DNA of 64,000 bases from Krasilnikovozyma curviuscula (lineage: Eukaryota; Basidiomycota; Tremellomycetes; Cystofilobasidiales; Mrakiaceae), in assembly GCA_014825775.1 (NCBI GenBank), contig MVAQ01000055.1, positions 39,375 through 103,374 on the forward strand. The letters run 5' to 3'. Shown piece by piece: positions 1-10,844 of the stretch; within the stretch, counting starts at the first letter, position 1, and every line of letters starts with the position of its first letter. The position numbers were made by a program, and so were the translations under genes. The notes under the pieces are model-generated. The model saw only the letters and a list, made by a program, of their open reading frames with translations, was not told the origin of the DNA and did no database searches.

Positions 1-616
1 TCCTAGCTGCTCCCCATCCGAGGACGAACTCTTCTGTTTGAGATGCACAAGATAACAGTATATGACGAGGTCCACAAGCGAGAGATATGAATCTAGTACC
101 AGGCACGAAATGGAGGTGTCCAAGGTCGAGGGAAGCTGGTGTTGCTGTGTGGGTGTTACGTCCTAGTTCTCCAAAGTCGTTGCTACCAAATGTCCAGACA
201 TTCCATTGTTTTGTAAATTTATCCTCCAAGACTATAACGCTGCTACTCCACAAAGAGCCCACTCCGACTAGTTCCCAACTATCCTCAGCGAGTGATTGCG
301 GGCAGCTCAACTTCTTGAACCCACTCCAGGTTGATGCAGACCCGGCTGTCAAAGCCCCCAATTGTCCTAGAGATCCATCACCTGTTCCCCATAACTCCGT
401 TCGACCACTCTCGTCTTGAATTACAGCCAGCGTATGATTTCCACCAGAAGAGATTTCCAGTAGGGAAGAACCTGTAGGTGGGAACGGGGTCGGAGCAGCC
501 AAACTGGAGACTGTAGAGTATGAGCTGGTGGGCTGAAAGACATGACTATCTTCTACTCCCGAGTGTGCCAGTTGTCCTTTGGAGTTGGAACCGGTGGAAA
601 GAAGGATTGCGGGCAT
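1..616 (-). CDS. RCC1-repeat protein (Ats1-like), 3' part beyond the window
   Basis: The frame is open without interruption from an ATG at 616 down to base 1, about 205 codons, so this is the N-terminal part of a longer protein. RCC1-type repeat signatures are visible: a start reading LLSTGSNSKGQLA, then GGNHTLAV followed by LWGTGDGSLGQLG, then WTFGSNDFGELG and LACGPRHILL, and at the edge LGWGAAR. These alternating GxNxxGQLG / CGxxHxL patterns are blades of a seven-bladed beta propeller. A protein that starts directly with the first blade resembles the fungal Ats1 / SERGEF-like branch more than nuclear RCC1, which has a basic tail. Function within the family varies (GTPase regulation, tRNA wobble modification for Ats1), so the role is not assigned. 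No intron is needed in the visible part. Confidence 0.8.
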   Translation of the reverse strand, partial: MPAILLSTGSNSKGQLAHSGVEDSHVFQPTSSYSTVSSLAAPTPFPPTGSSLLEISSGGNHTLAVIQDESGRTELWGTGDGSLGQLGALTAGSASTWSGFKKLSCPQSLAEDSWELVGVGSLWSSSVIVLEDKFTKQWNVWTFGSNDFGELGRNTHTATPASLDLGHLHFVPGTRFISLACGPRHILLSCASQTEEFVLGWGAAR

Positions 617-1433
617 GGTAGCAGGGTTAAGACCTTCGAGGTCGGGTTTTCAATGACAAACAACAACCACCCGTGAGAGCAGAGAGAGGGACCGGGACAG
701 TGAAGACTTCTGGCAGAGGCAAATTTGTGACAGTGTTAGTAAGAGCAACATAGAGCATGATGGATCAGTAGCTAAAAGTAACTGGAGCAAAGACTGACCA
801 ACTCGCTTTCAAGCACAACAATCCTACGCACCACTACAGCTCCCTCCCATCAAGGGCTGCTCTCGTATGCTCAGCTGTTGGTTGACTTCGAGATCTGAGC
901 AGCTACCTAGCTGCTCAATGCAAGTCCACAGCGACCGTTTCGTTCTTGTCGATCCCTTTGTTTGTCTCGTCGCCACCAAGCATTCGTTGCTATAAAATCA
1001 CAGCAGCTTACTCAGGAGAAATTGTCTAGCATTAAAGAAGATGAAGAAACGTGTACTTTGTGGTTTTGAAAAGGAAAGTACGTTACGATGTGGATGTTGC
1101 GTTAAGACGCGTACAGGAGAAGACCAGGGGTTTGACGTAGGAACCGAACGCAAAATGGACAAGTTGACTCTCTTCCTTCTCCTACTAAAGCATTTGACCC
1201 TAGAAGAAAGTTGGCATCCGCAAATACGATGATGAATCGAGTCAAAGATGAGGTAGAGGTTTCGTTTTGACTCGCAGCAGTTCTTGACCTTGCAGCAACG
1301 AGAGGTACAGCTGAACAAATGCCATTTATCTAATCTAGCTGGAGTTACATCCCAGTTGACCACTGCATCGTTCCGAACGTCACAATCAACATCACTTCGA
1401 TGATGACAGCCCCTAAGTTATAGTTTGAAATCC
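617..1433. other. Intergenic, no supported gene
   Basis: About 820 bases between the start of the RCC1-like gene and the 3' end of the first GT18-like gene, both on the minus strand. It must hold the promoter and 5' leader of the RCC1-like gene. Open frames on both strands here show no family resemblance and no splice structure. Two ATGATGA C-box-like words (near 1228 and 1400) were seen, but no convincing snoRNA could be folded around them. Confidence 0.5.
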
Positions 1434-3859
1434 TTAGATGGTAAGATGTTGATCAGTACTACTGGCCTTGAAATAAAAAGAAGCAATTATATCAATTCTC
1501 ACCTTGCCCTGTAACAGCTTCTGTGTCTGTGGGTCTGTCTCTATGAGCCCCTTGGCTATCGCATGCGTATCTCGTGTGACCAAGTCGATCACCCTAGCTC
1601 TCTGCGCTTCACTTGTCATCGATTTTGGAATATCTGTATCAGGGTGCAATGAGAGGGTATCAGCGGGTGAGCGAGATGTCGTAGCGAGATGCCACGAGAT
1701 TATGGCTGGAACGCACATCTACTCGTCGGGGTGTCTACAGCCTGCCTCAGTTGTTCAATGAGATCATCGCCGTCACCATGAATCTGTTAAGTTGAGATGG
1801 CGAGACAGAAACAACAGTCAAGAATCACCATGGCAATGAAAGAGGCGAAGAGCAACAGGCGAGAATAGTAGACCTACATAGTTGTAAGCGAATGGACTTC
1901 CTTGGTTACCAGCATGGTTGTGTTGAGAGTTCGTCGCTATCCTTCGTCCAGAGTCAGGATCGACGACAAAGTTTTTAGTAGGGTTGAGGAACGGTGTTCC
2001 AAAGCACATGGAAAACCTGAAGGAAATCAATGGATATCAGGGGTATCCTTCACGCTAGCGGACAAGCTAGCGTTACCACTTACCACGGTGTTGGAGAAAT
2101 GAAAGGGTCACCTGTTCATTGTAAAAGTTTGGAAGATGTTAGTTTACCCGTCTGGCAATTTGACTAATGCTTGTAATGAATGAAGGCTCACCCAATCCTA
2201 TCAGCGCTCGAGATTTAGCTACTCTGCGAGCCAGAAAGAAAAGAAAAAAAAAGAAAAAGCGTAAGACTTCACCTCTCAACAAAATAGCAAAGAGGACTCA
2301 CTCAAGGAAGAACTTAGCCTCGGGAAGTTTGTTTACTCCGTCTCCGACGTGGTCGATGGCGTCACACAGCGTCTCATCTGTGTCGACCTGGAAGGCGCCT
2401 ACAAAGCGGATATTCAACTCTACTTTGGCTTTGCGTAACGTTTCACAGTCGAGAGATGAGTGCCCTTCATTCATGTACCTAGCATACTTCCCGAGAATGT
2501 AGACTTGGCGAGGGCGATCAACTGTCGGCGTGTACTGCAACGTGATCATAACAGACGCTGAATCAGTACAATTGTACAGAATGAAGATTTTTGATGATCC
2601 TTGGAGTTCATACCGGTACAGCCATACATTCCTTCTCGATGGAGTACCCAAGGTAGAAATTGGAATACTCTTTTTCAGGGGTGACGGTGAAGTTGAATCC
2701 AAGTGGGCCAAGTGCTATCGAGTTTGGTTTGAGAAGTCATACCCAGCATCGTCATCTGCAGATAGTGACTCACCTTCAGGGAAGAACTAAAGGGAAAGTG
2801 TATCAGTAATCTCGCCCAATCGTAAAGGTGAAGGAAAGTGCCTGAACTTACAGCAAAAGTGTGGAAGAGATTTAGAGGCACTCCATGACTAATTACCCAT
2901 AGGGAGGGAGTACGATAGTCAGTCAGAAAGATGAATGCACTCGTTCAACCACTTGAAACGCAGCCACTCACGGATTCCAGATGGTTTTTATGCAAGACCA
3001 ATCATCTAGACAATCCCAGATGTAATCTGGACTCACGATAATAGCTTTTACGAGCTTGGGGAAGATTCTATTGTACGCAAAATCAAGGCAGTTGTTGAGC
3101 ATCAACCCCCATGACACAAAATCAAGAAAGGGGCGCGAATTACTTGTAGTACGGTACTGGTTGAACGGAACGCGACTCAGTGACCGTCTAGCAAAGATTC
3201 TCTCTGAGTTAACAATTCCTCACCAATTTTGTCTGCACGATCTATTAACAAGTAGGTCATTCCAAGCTCATCCATCGCCCTCATACTATAGCAACAGTAA
3301 CCAATTAGTTTCTAGTCCGTTTTTTTAGTCCGTCATTTTCGTTTTCTGTCGCGACTCACACAGATCTGTACCATGAGTAAGATTACAAAGATAAGCATCT
3401 GTGAGGTTCGTGAACTTAATTGCATTGGGAGCGACTTACCTGGCCCAAATGTTCTCGCCGCTCACAGCACCGGCTGCAAAGCGAGAAGGACGAGCGATCA
3501 GCAGCGATGAAGCAAATCAATTTACTACTAAGGAGAGACTCACCTAGAACATCGTCGAAATTGTTCTCTCGAACGAGGACGATGGTGTCCTGCCACGGTC
3601 CACAATTTCCCAGAGCACGACACGCGACGAGCTTTTGAAAACTCTTTAAACTGGAATCTTCCCACAAATCACTAAACCCTTCTGCTGCTTGAGTCCTGTC
3701 TAACGAATGAGCTACAGTGCTGTTGGACTGAGGTAGCACTTGAGCTGGTGTGAGCTGGGCGAAGTATCGAGAGGGCGCGAAGGTCCAGAGACCGACCAGG
3801 ACAAGGAACACCAAAGCCAAGGCCATCCGAGTTAGTCGCTGACTCGGAGGACCCGCCAT
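1434..3859 (-). CDS. GT18-like (MGAT5-type) glycosyltransferase, copy 1
   Basis: Type II membrane protein. It starts MAGPPSQRLTRMALALVFLV, where the hydrophobic run is a signal anchor. The C-terminal half carries the GT18 core: AKSRALIGLG, then SPTPW, CFGTPFLNP, SQHNHAGNQGSPFAYNY and a DIPKSMTSEAQRARVIDLVT tail. These match the order of motifs in alpha-1,6-mannosylglycoprotein 6-beta-N-acetylglucosaminyltransferase (donor-site 'LxGxGxP', 'NP', 'QHP.A...PYVYNY', 'MP.E.T..GML.RI'). A middle segment (RPRQVYILGKYARYMNEGH) is shared with the second copy at 12943. About nine introns; one exon is only 13 nt (3144-3156) and the other copy has the same micro-exon. It shares a 307-base divergent promoter region with the SGNH gene at 4167. 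The acceptor is unknown, since fungi are not known to make the complex N-glycans that MGAT5 acts on. The stop follows a short last exon (ASSTDQHLTI). Confidence 0.8.
3144..3156 (-). other. 13-nt micro-exon in GT18-like copy 1
   Basis: Reading on the minus strand, TACCGTACTACAA is flanked by an AG acceptor and a GTAATT donor. Splicing it in gives ...IVPYYKIFPKLVKAI, which aligns with ...SSYYRMFPTFVKAI of copy 2. Skipping it would break the frame. Confidence 0.7.
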
Positions 3860-4166
3860 GATACTTGATTACTCTAGTGAAGGAACGAGAGCTAAAGAAA
3901 GGAAACAAAAGGGAAGATGGGTCGTGGGTGTCAGGAATTAATGATTGAATTTTTTATTTATTTTTTACTTTTTGCAGGGCGAACTGGGCCTTGAGAAGAC
4001 GAAGAAAAAATAGAGCAGCATCTTGGAAAACACAGATGCCATTTACTGCTTCAGAACTGAACTAAGCTCTGTTCCAGACCAGAAGCTGCTCAGGCGTCCC
4101 GCCACCGTTTTTTTGGAAGCGTCTCCCCATCCGATCAGTGAGGTTTGGTCGAGCATCCATCACATC
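3860..4166. promoter_or_regulatory. Shared divergent promoter region (GT18-like copy 1 / SGNH copy 1)
   Basis: The two start codons face away from each other, 307 bases apart, so both 5' leaders and promoters must lie here or overlap. The interval has a T-rich stretch (about 3945-3975, TTTTTATTTATTTTTTAC on the plus strand). Head-to-head placement of two glycan enzymes fits co-expression; this is inference. Confidence 0.4.
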
Positions 4167-6228
4167 ATGGACTCGCTCAGGCGACGGCTCCATGGCCCCT
4201 CAGCGTCCCCACCGCAGACATTCCTGTCGCTTCCCCAGGTCGTCAGGCGCAACAAGTCAGCCATGAGACTTTTCTGGGTCGTCTCTGCCGCCCTCTGCTG
4301 GACCCTATTCATTACCTTCAATCCAACGGCGCTGTCAGACCTGACAACACCAGCTACCACTGCTGCTTACCAGCAACACCCTCTCTCTGTCCAATCTCAT
4401 CATGTTGAGCCTGCAACCCTCAGCGCCTCTCAACTTTTGGAAATCCACCGCTCGACAGGTTACATGTGTGACCGCTGCTTGGTTCGACCAGACTTGTGTG
4501 GCGTCTACGGTACAAAGAACGTCGATCTCTCTCGAGGGTATGATGGGACTGGAACTCGATGGAGACACGTCATGGAAAAAGCTGGGCGGGGCGAAGAAAT
4601 TAAAATGGGTGTATTGGGTGGCTCTGTTTCCCTGGGCCATGGTTGCGACTGCACAACGTAAGACAATTGACTCGTTCCCTTTCTCATGATAAAACAGTAT
4701 TCTTATTGACACACTTTTACAGCTGGCACGCATTGGTCGCCGACTGGTGGAACACAACTTTCCCCGGCCCACTCACACACTACGACGGCTCCGTTGGTGC
4801 AAGAGGTAAGCAAGACTCGAACATTGATCGAGCAGAAGAAATCTTTTACTGATGCAATAATTTATTAGGAAGTGACTACTTCAAGTTTTGTCACGTAAGT
4901 GTAACCTCATCACTGGTCCTCTCGTTGTTTTGAGTACCTTCACTAACAACCTAATTACCACATCGTTACTCATCACAGAAAGAACACATTCCACAAGATG
5001 TCGATATTATTCTCCTTGAATTCGCAGTTAACGACTGGGACCGAGATGAAAAATCCTTCAACAACTTTGAGACGCTTCTCCGAACCGTGATCGAATACCC
5101 GTCCGCACCGGCCGTCCTGATCTACGACTGGCTCAAACTCGACAGTATCCTATCCACGGGCGCAGATGCTCAACATGGGCTGGCTCAGTATTACGACGTA
5201 CCTGTCGTCAACCTCAGAAATGTCGTGCTGCCGTTCGTCATGGACGATACAACGAGGATCAGAGAGATATTTGTGTACAAGGATCATCAGGATCTCGTGC
5301 ATCCCTCTAAAGTTGGACAGTGAGTAGACACAATTCCCCCCCGCAGGTGCTTCAGAGTTCTTACTTTCGAGACTTCTTTAACCTTTTTTGTCCGCCAGCC
5401 AAATGAGTGCGGACATGGTCATCTTGTACTTGGAACAGCGTGAGTCCTGTAGCACCACTAGTTGCCACTTCTATTCTACTTCCTCTGAAAGCTCACATCT
5501 ATGGCCGCATCTCCTTCAGAGCTCTGCCAGTTAAAGCATCGCCCCGTCATTCCCCCGTCTACGCATTCCCACATCACGCAGGACGCTGACCAAGTCGCGA
5601 ATGTGATACCTAGGGTGAATCTAGCTCTGCAGTTCTTCAGAATTATCCATATTGCGTACTAACAGCCTTCCACTCCCCCAGGTCCGTCTATCTAATCGAT
5701 TGACCGACGCAGCACCCCACAAAGTTGAGCCAATGTGCGCTTCGGTAGACTCACTAACGAGTCCGCTCAAGCCACTATTGGACCAAACCAAAGGATTTGT
5801 TCTGCATCAACAGAGTGCTGATAAATGGTTCTGGAGGGGTGAAGAAGCCGGTGCTGAGATCGCGTTTGAGGTGGAGACTACGATGCCCGAGGCTGAAATG
5901 TACGGCCTCTACTCTGACATTGTTCGCTTTTGAATTTGACTTCTCTAACTTTTTTGTCTTGCCTTTTTATAGAACCATTTACATACTCAAAAGCAAGAAG
6001 TTTCAATTGGGAGAGATGGACTGTTGGATAGATGACGCGTTCGACCGGAGAACTTTCATCCCAGCTTGGTGGGACAACACAATGAGCATCGGTGAATTCT
6101 ACAAAATCCAGTCACCGGACGTTAAGCCGGGAAAGCACATTGTGAGGTGTAGAATCTTGGATAGAGGTGGTGGGTGGGATGAAAGCAAAGGAACCGCCAT
6201 CAATATTATCGGTCTTTTCGTTATCTAG
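4167..6228 (+). CDS. SGNH-type hydrolase/esterase with C-terminal beta domain, copy 1
   Basis: Type II membrane protein starting MDSLRRRLHG with a hydrophobic anchor (AMRLFWVVSAALCWTLFIT). A conserved Cys-rich entry YMCDRCLVRPDLC precedes the SGNH fold. Block I is LGGSVSLGHG (nucleophile Ser), block III is LLEFAVNDWD (Asn of the oxyanion hole) and block V is DLVHPSKVGH (Asp-x-x-His). After the catalytic part come a conserved VEPMCASVDSL segment and a beta-rich tail (FWRGEEAG, FQLGEMDCWIDD, KPGKHIVRC). About eight introns; exon 1 ends at 4658 and joins the next as CTT-WHALVADWW. Closest relative in the window is the gene at 38376 (same layout throughout); the one at 50899 is more distant. SGNH enzymes hydrolyse or transfer acyl groups; with these neighbours, O-acylation or deacylation of a Golgi glycan is inferred. 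It is convergent with the fusion gene at 6361, 132 bases away. Confidence 0.75.
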
Positions 6229-6360
6229 ATTATCTTTCCGCATCATTCTGTTTTGTTACGAAATCACCAGAGATACATATGCAGGTATACCACTTTTTTA
6301 CAACATGCTTGCTTGCAGGGTGAAAATTACAGAATGCTCTAGCTAGGAACAAAGTATAAG

Positions 6361-9300
6361 TTATACCCTTGAAATAGGGGTCGTTGGCCAGCGCATCAGC
6401 CTTTTCATTTTGGTAGAGTGCATAGCGAAGAAGAAAGGGGATTTAGTTTCTAGCAGATCCCGGTGGTTCCCGTCCAGCGGGTAGACGAGCGCATCTCGTA
6501 TGAGCATGAGGTTGGCTTGCATGCGCTCAATCTAAGATTAAAACGGGATATGATTAGTGAGATGGCCATAGAGGACAGCGATGGTTTAGTTGCTCACTTC
6601 TGAGAGTGGAATTGCTGAAAGGACGTCTTCCAGTCGCTCGAGATGGAATGATGGAACGAACACGGCAATTTTGGACCAGTCGATCATGTCCCAAAACGGA
6701 AATTGAGCCGTTTCTGTCAGTATCACAGGAATACAGCCGGCATAGATTATATCTGAGGTTCGAGTAGCCCACCCTGTGAAACGACCAAAACGACCACAAA
6801 AAGTCAGCGCCGGTGTCCGTGAGCAGAGTAAGTAGTCCATTCTTACCTGTCGTTCCGGTCTGGAAGAAAACACCAAAGAAACATAGAATGAGAACATCGG
6901 TCTAGCTAGTAAATGGATTGTAATAAGACTCACAGGCAAAGGGCAAAAGATGGTGTTGTTGAGCTGCTCCATGTATGAACCCTCGGGTGCGGCCCAGTGA
7001 ACCCTGAGATCAGGAATCCCCAGAACCGTCTGGGAAGACTCTTTCATAGGTCTACTTGAGCACGTCAAGCGCTGTCGCATTTTGTACCCTGTTCCTGATT
7101 TACCACCTGAGACTCGGCAGTTGGTTAGCCAATGTGCTGCTTGTGCTTGCACTGCTAATAAAGACGTAACACACCTTCAAATGTTACCAACACTTTTCTG
7201 TCCCTTGAAGGACGGACTTGGGTCAAGTCGCTGAAAGCATCGAAAAGCTTTGGAGTGATACAGGTACGAGGCGGTATCCTGGTACAGAAAAATAGAGCAT
7301 CAGATGAGAAGCCAGATATCCATTGAGAGAAGAATCTTACATGACGTCTTGATGAGGGCGATAGCAAGGGCTACGAGTGGACAACATTGTTTGAGTCTTT
7401 TAGCGGAAACGTTACCAGATTTGGTACTCACATATTGAGATCCCCCATGACCGTCCAAGCTGCGTGTTAGAAAGAGGGAATCAGTGAACTGTTGTCATTA
7501 GAGATAAAAATTGCTGGGATAAGCTTACCAGTTGCGTATTTAAGAAAGTCTGGAATGGCAGCTTTCTCTTCCCTCATCTCCCAAACCGACCAACCAATCT
7601 TCATGCAAGCACCCCAATCCTTTTATCAGAATAAAAAGAGCGTCAGAGAACCGCAATAGGTTTTGCAATGACCGAACTAACGTGAGTGAACGGCACCACC
7701 AGTTTCCGAGGATCGATTTGAGGTTGCGCTTCGAATGTCGCTGTTGTCCATAGTTCCAGCGTGTCCTAAAGCGCAAGATGAAACGTTCAGAAATGATGAA
7801 AGAGACACCAAACCAATGGTAATGTACTCACCTGCATAGTTTGAGGTGCGTAGAAGGGCTCAAAAAGAATATCTGCGTCGTCTGCGGACGACATGTTTTC
7901 GCGAACAGCCAATTCCATGGACGCACTCGCGGAGAAGCAATTGAGGCTCAGAAGATCAGAGTTAGCTTTCAAATAATCAACCCGCTGTGTCTCTAGAGAA
8001 CTCTCGAGGGTGACGATGCTGACTTTGGGTAGAGAGGATGCTCTGACAAATCGCGAGGCGTGCGGCCGGAGAACGTTAAGCCAGGACGACTTTTCGACCA
8101 TGGAAAGAAGCGGATTCGCAAGCTGGGAGGGCGCAAGTTCAGGATACGAGAGATGTGGAAGGTTGGCTACCGAAGAGAAGGGGAATCTTAATCGCTGTTT
8201 GCAGAGAGACACCACACACTGACAGTCTCCCGTATCCAGACAGACGTAGGGCAAACTGCAGTCGTTTTTACAGGCTGGTAGACCATTCTGTATCCATTCG
8301 GACGCTTCTCCTCTTCTTGGAGGTGCTGATTGAGTGAGATGGTGGTCATCGAGAGTTGCGAGATGTTGAGACGCCTTTGCCAGGGCTTTAGACGAGAGAG
8401 CGCACAATGTCGATGGAACGGCACCAGAGAACGAGTTGTGAGTGGAAGTGACTTGGTTCTCAATACTGTTTAGTATTGCTGAACAGAAGAGCGCATATAA
8501 ACACCCGCGAGAGTCAGCAAAAGGACGAACAAAGATACAAGGGATCAAGGCACCTACGATCTTGACGGTAGAATGGCCACGGTTGAGGGACATTGGGACA
8601 GCAGATTGGAATCGACTTGAAGTGACATTCTTGTGGTTTCATTTGAGATAATGTGAAGTTGCCATGAAGCGTCTGAGGGGGAAGGATGTATTTGTCTGTT
8701 CCAGGAATTTTGAGATTGAATGATCCTTCCTGGTAGTTGATATCCATCTCGAACTGGTAGATGAAACCGGAGAGATCAGCATCCTCTGTTGTCACGTAGT
8801 CAAACATGAACGTGTCTTGATGTTTTGTAGAAGCCTTCAATCCGAGCCACCCAGCTGGCCGCGGGACATCGAGGTAAGCTCCCACTTCCCTCGCGACTTT
8901 AAGAAGCGGGATCCCATCCTCGGACAGTGTTACAGAGAATATGACCATTGATGGTACCATATTGCTGAGAAGGTGCCACTGATAGTCCATTTTGGTGTTG
9001 TCTGCACCGATAGAACGCGCTCTCAGAGTTGCAAAGCCGTCCAAAATCTTGACATGGAAATCTCCATAACAACCATTGAGGTTCTGTATCTGCTGGTTAT
9101 CCAATATCTCAGGTGCAGCCCCACCACATGTAGATTCTATCCTCTTGGAGAGTATCGATTTGGTTTTAGCAAGATAGAGTGTGATTAACCTTTGTAGACC
9201 TTCATCCATGAAAACCTTAGGACGATATCCAAGTTCATTGGCAGCTTTCACCAACGATCCAACATAGTTATTTGGGAACCGATCGTCTCCGGGGATGGTG

Positions 9301-10844
9301 AGAAGGGCCGAGTGAGAGCGAGACAGACTGATGATTTTGTCGATGAGATGTTGAACTGGAACTGAAAAGGAAACGTAGGAAGGTTTGAATTGAAAGCTCA
9401 AAGCTAGAAGTAAAATAACACTGAAGAAATTTACCTGACTCTCCTGCTGCCACGTTGAAAACGTCAAATGAAACTCTCGTGTTGCTGATGGACCCCAGCC
9501 TTCCGCTTTTATCGAGTTGTGCCGCAGCAAGTAAGAACGCCTCCACGGCATCGTCAATATGAACCATATCGAGCTGTTGTGGTCCGATCAACAATGTCAG
9601 CAACAAACGTCACGCTGGATGGGGACAGAAAACGCAAATGAACCGCACTGACATTTTGTTCCCCACCAGATATCTGAATTGGAAGGTGTGAGAGCGCCTG
9701 AGTGACGATGGATGGGACCAGCCTCTCAAGATGGTCATCCACTCCACCATAGACATTGGAAAGACGGAGCGCGATGGCTCGGAGAGACTTTCCTGAGAAA
9801 AGGCCGGAGGATGAATACTCCTGCGCTCTTTTCTCAATTACTTTCTCAGCGTGCAGTTTAGCTGAAAATTAGAAAAAATTGTTAGATGCAATGAATTGGT
9901 GCCATCAAGTCACGATGATGGGCTTACACGCTCCATACACATTAGCTGGTATTCGTTCAGCGTCTTCGGCGACTGGGAACTAATGAACAACCCCCAGTTA
10001 GAAAGACAAAGCCGCCGCGACGGTGACAGGCAGATATCAGAGACAAGGTACTAACCTCCTTGGCATTACCATACACTTCTCTTGAACTAGACAAGATGAT
10101 CCAAGGTTTTCGTGGATGGGCGTCGATGGCGTCCAACACTAGGGCTGTTCCTCTCTCATTCACATCCCAGCAGTCCAATTCATTCTCTAAGCACCACAAT
10201 ACTCTTGAAACTGCAGCTAGATGGAAGATCCCCACAACGTCTGGTGTCATCGCTTGTTGAAGTGCTGTTGTGTTTCGTATATCAAAGAGTCGAACGTCCA
10301 GAAGCTCACGGGCTTGAGGGTATTCCAAATGGATAGATTCCAGTTCATCCTGGTGAAAGATTAGGTCTATAACTCTGACTGGTGTGTGTGTTGAAAGGAG
10401 TCTTCGAACCAAGGTCTTGCCTGTGTTAGAAAGAAAAACGATGAGGATGCAGGTTTTCAACTGCTGCTCAAAATAACTCACCGATGTTTCCACCACCTCC
10501 CGTAACCAGCACTCTTCCTTTAGACTGATACTTGATGTCCGTGCTACTGTGAGTCGCGAGCTGTGAATTCGGCTGCTTGTGAGGCAATTCCCTGGAGGGT
10601 TTGCTGAGAGTGGTGGTGGGCTCGTCCAAGCGTAAATTCCTTGTTACCTGTGTCTTCATGATGCGTACCCGTGTCAGATAGTTACATAGAAGCGAGAGAG
10701 GGGTCGTGAAATGACCAAACTTACCGCTGAGAAAGAGGCGACTACCAGCAGGAAGAGACCAGTCCCCAGTAGCAAGAAGGTCAACGACCTCTTCTTGAAT
10801 AGATGCTTAGCTGCAATAGACGGGGAGTCAGCAAGCCGTATCAT
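6361..10844 (-). CDS. Golgi-type nucleotide-sugar epimerase fused to GT47 exostosin
   Basis: Long multi-domain protein, roughly 1,150-1,200 residues over about 15 exons. Exon 1 (start MIRLADSPSIAAKHLF) is a signal anchor, KKRSLTFLLLGTGLFLLVVA. Exon 2 leads into an extended SDR domain: Rossmann motif LVTGGGGNIG, FHLAAVS, SSSREVYG, NVYGA/AKLHAEK (Tyr-x3-Lys) and LDMVHIDDAVEAF. A beta-rich stretch of about 175 residues of unknown fold follows, then a Cys-rich EGF-like piece (ACKNDCSLPYVC, GDCQCV), then a GT47 exostosin domain: DVMIPPRTC, FCPLPTGTTGWATRTSDIIY, GCIPVILTETAQFPFWDMID, IERMQANLMLIRDA. The two halves are joined in frame by a GT-AG intron at 8479-8557. If they were separate genes, their coding regions would overlap by 80 bases in different frames. 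One junction inside the SDR active-site motif (9862-9929) does not keep frame with canonical splicing. Role inferred: makes or interconverts a nucleotide sugar in the Golgi lumen and transfers it. Confidence 0.75.
8479..8557 (-). other. Intron that joins the epimerase half to the exostosin half
   Basis: On the minus strand the donor is GTAGGTGC at 8557 and the acceptor TTCTGTTCAG ends at 8479, with a TGCTGAC branch-like word between. Removal joins the epimerase frame (PFYRQD) to the exostosin frame (PILNSIENQV) without a stop. Confidence 0.7.

Noticed and set aside
998..1363. 121-codon open frame on the minus strand (MVNWDVTPARLDKW...)
   Set aside because: Cys- and Arg-rich random-looking content, no domain, and it lies in a promoter region.
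1200..1420. C/D-box snoRNA candidate (ATGATGA near 1228 and 1400)
   Set aside because: No D box at a fitting distance and no closing stem around the boxes.
7787..8593. A separate exostosin gene starting at 8593 (MSLNRGHSTVK)
   Set aside because: It would overlap the epimerase coding region by 80 bases on the same strand and would read through a good GT-AG intron. The fused model is simpler.
10060..10336. Plus-strand open frames opposite the epimerase exons
   Set aside because: They mirror the coding exons of the minus-strand fusion gene and show no family pattern.
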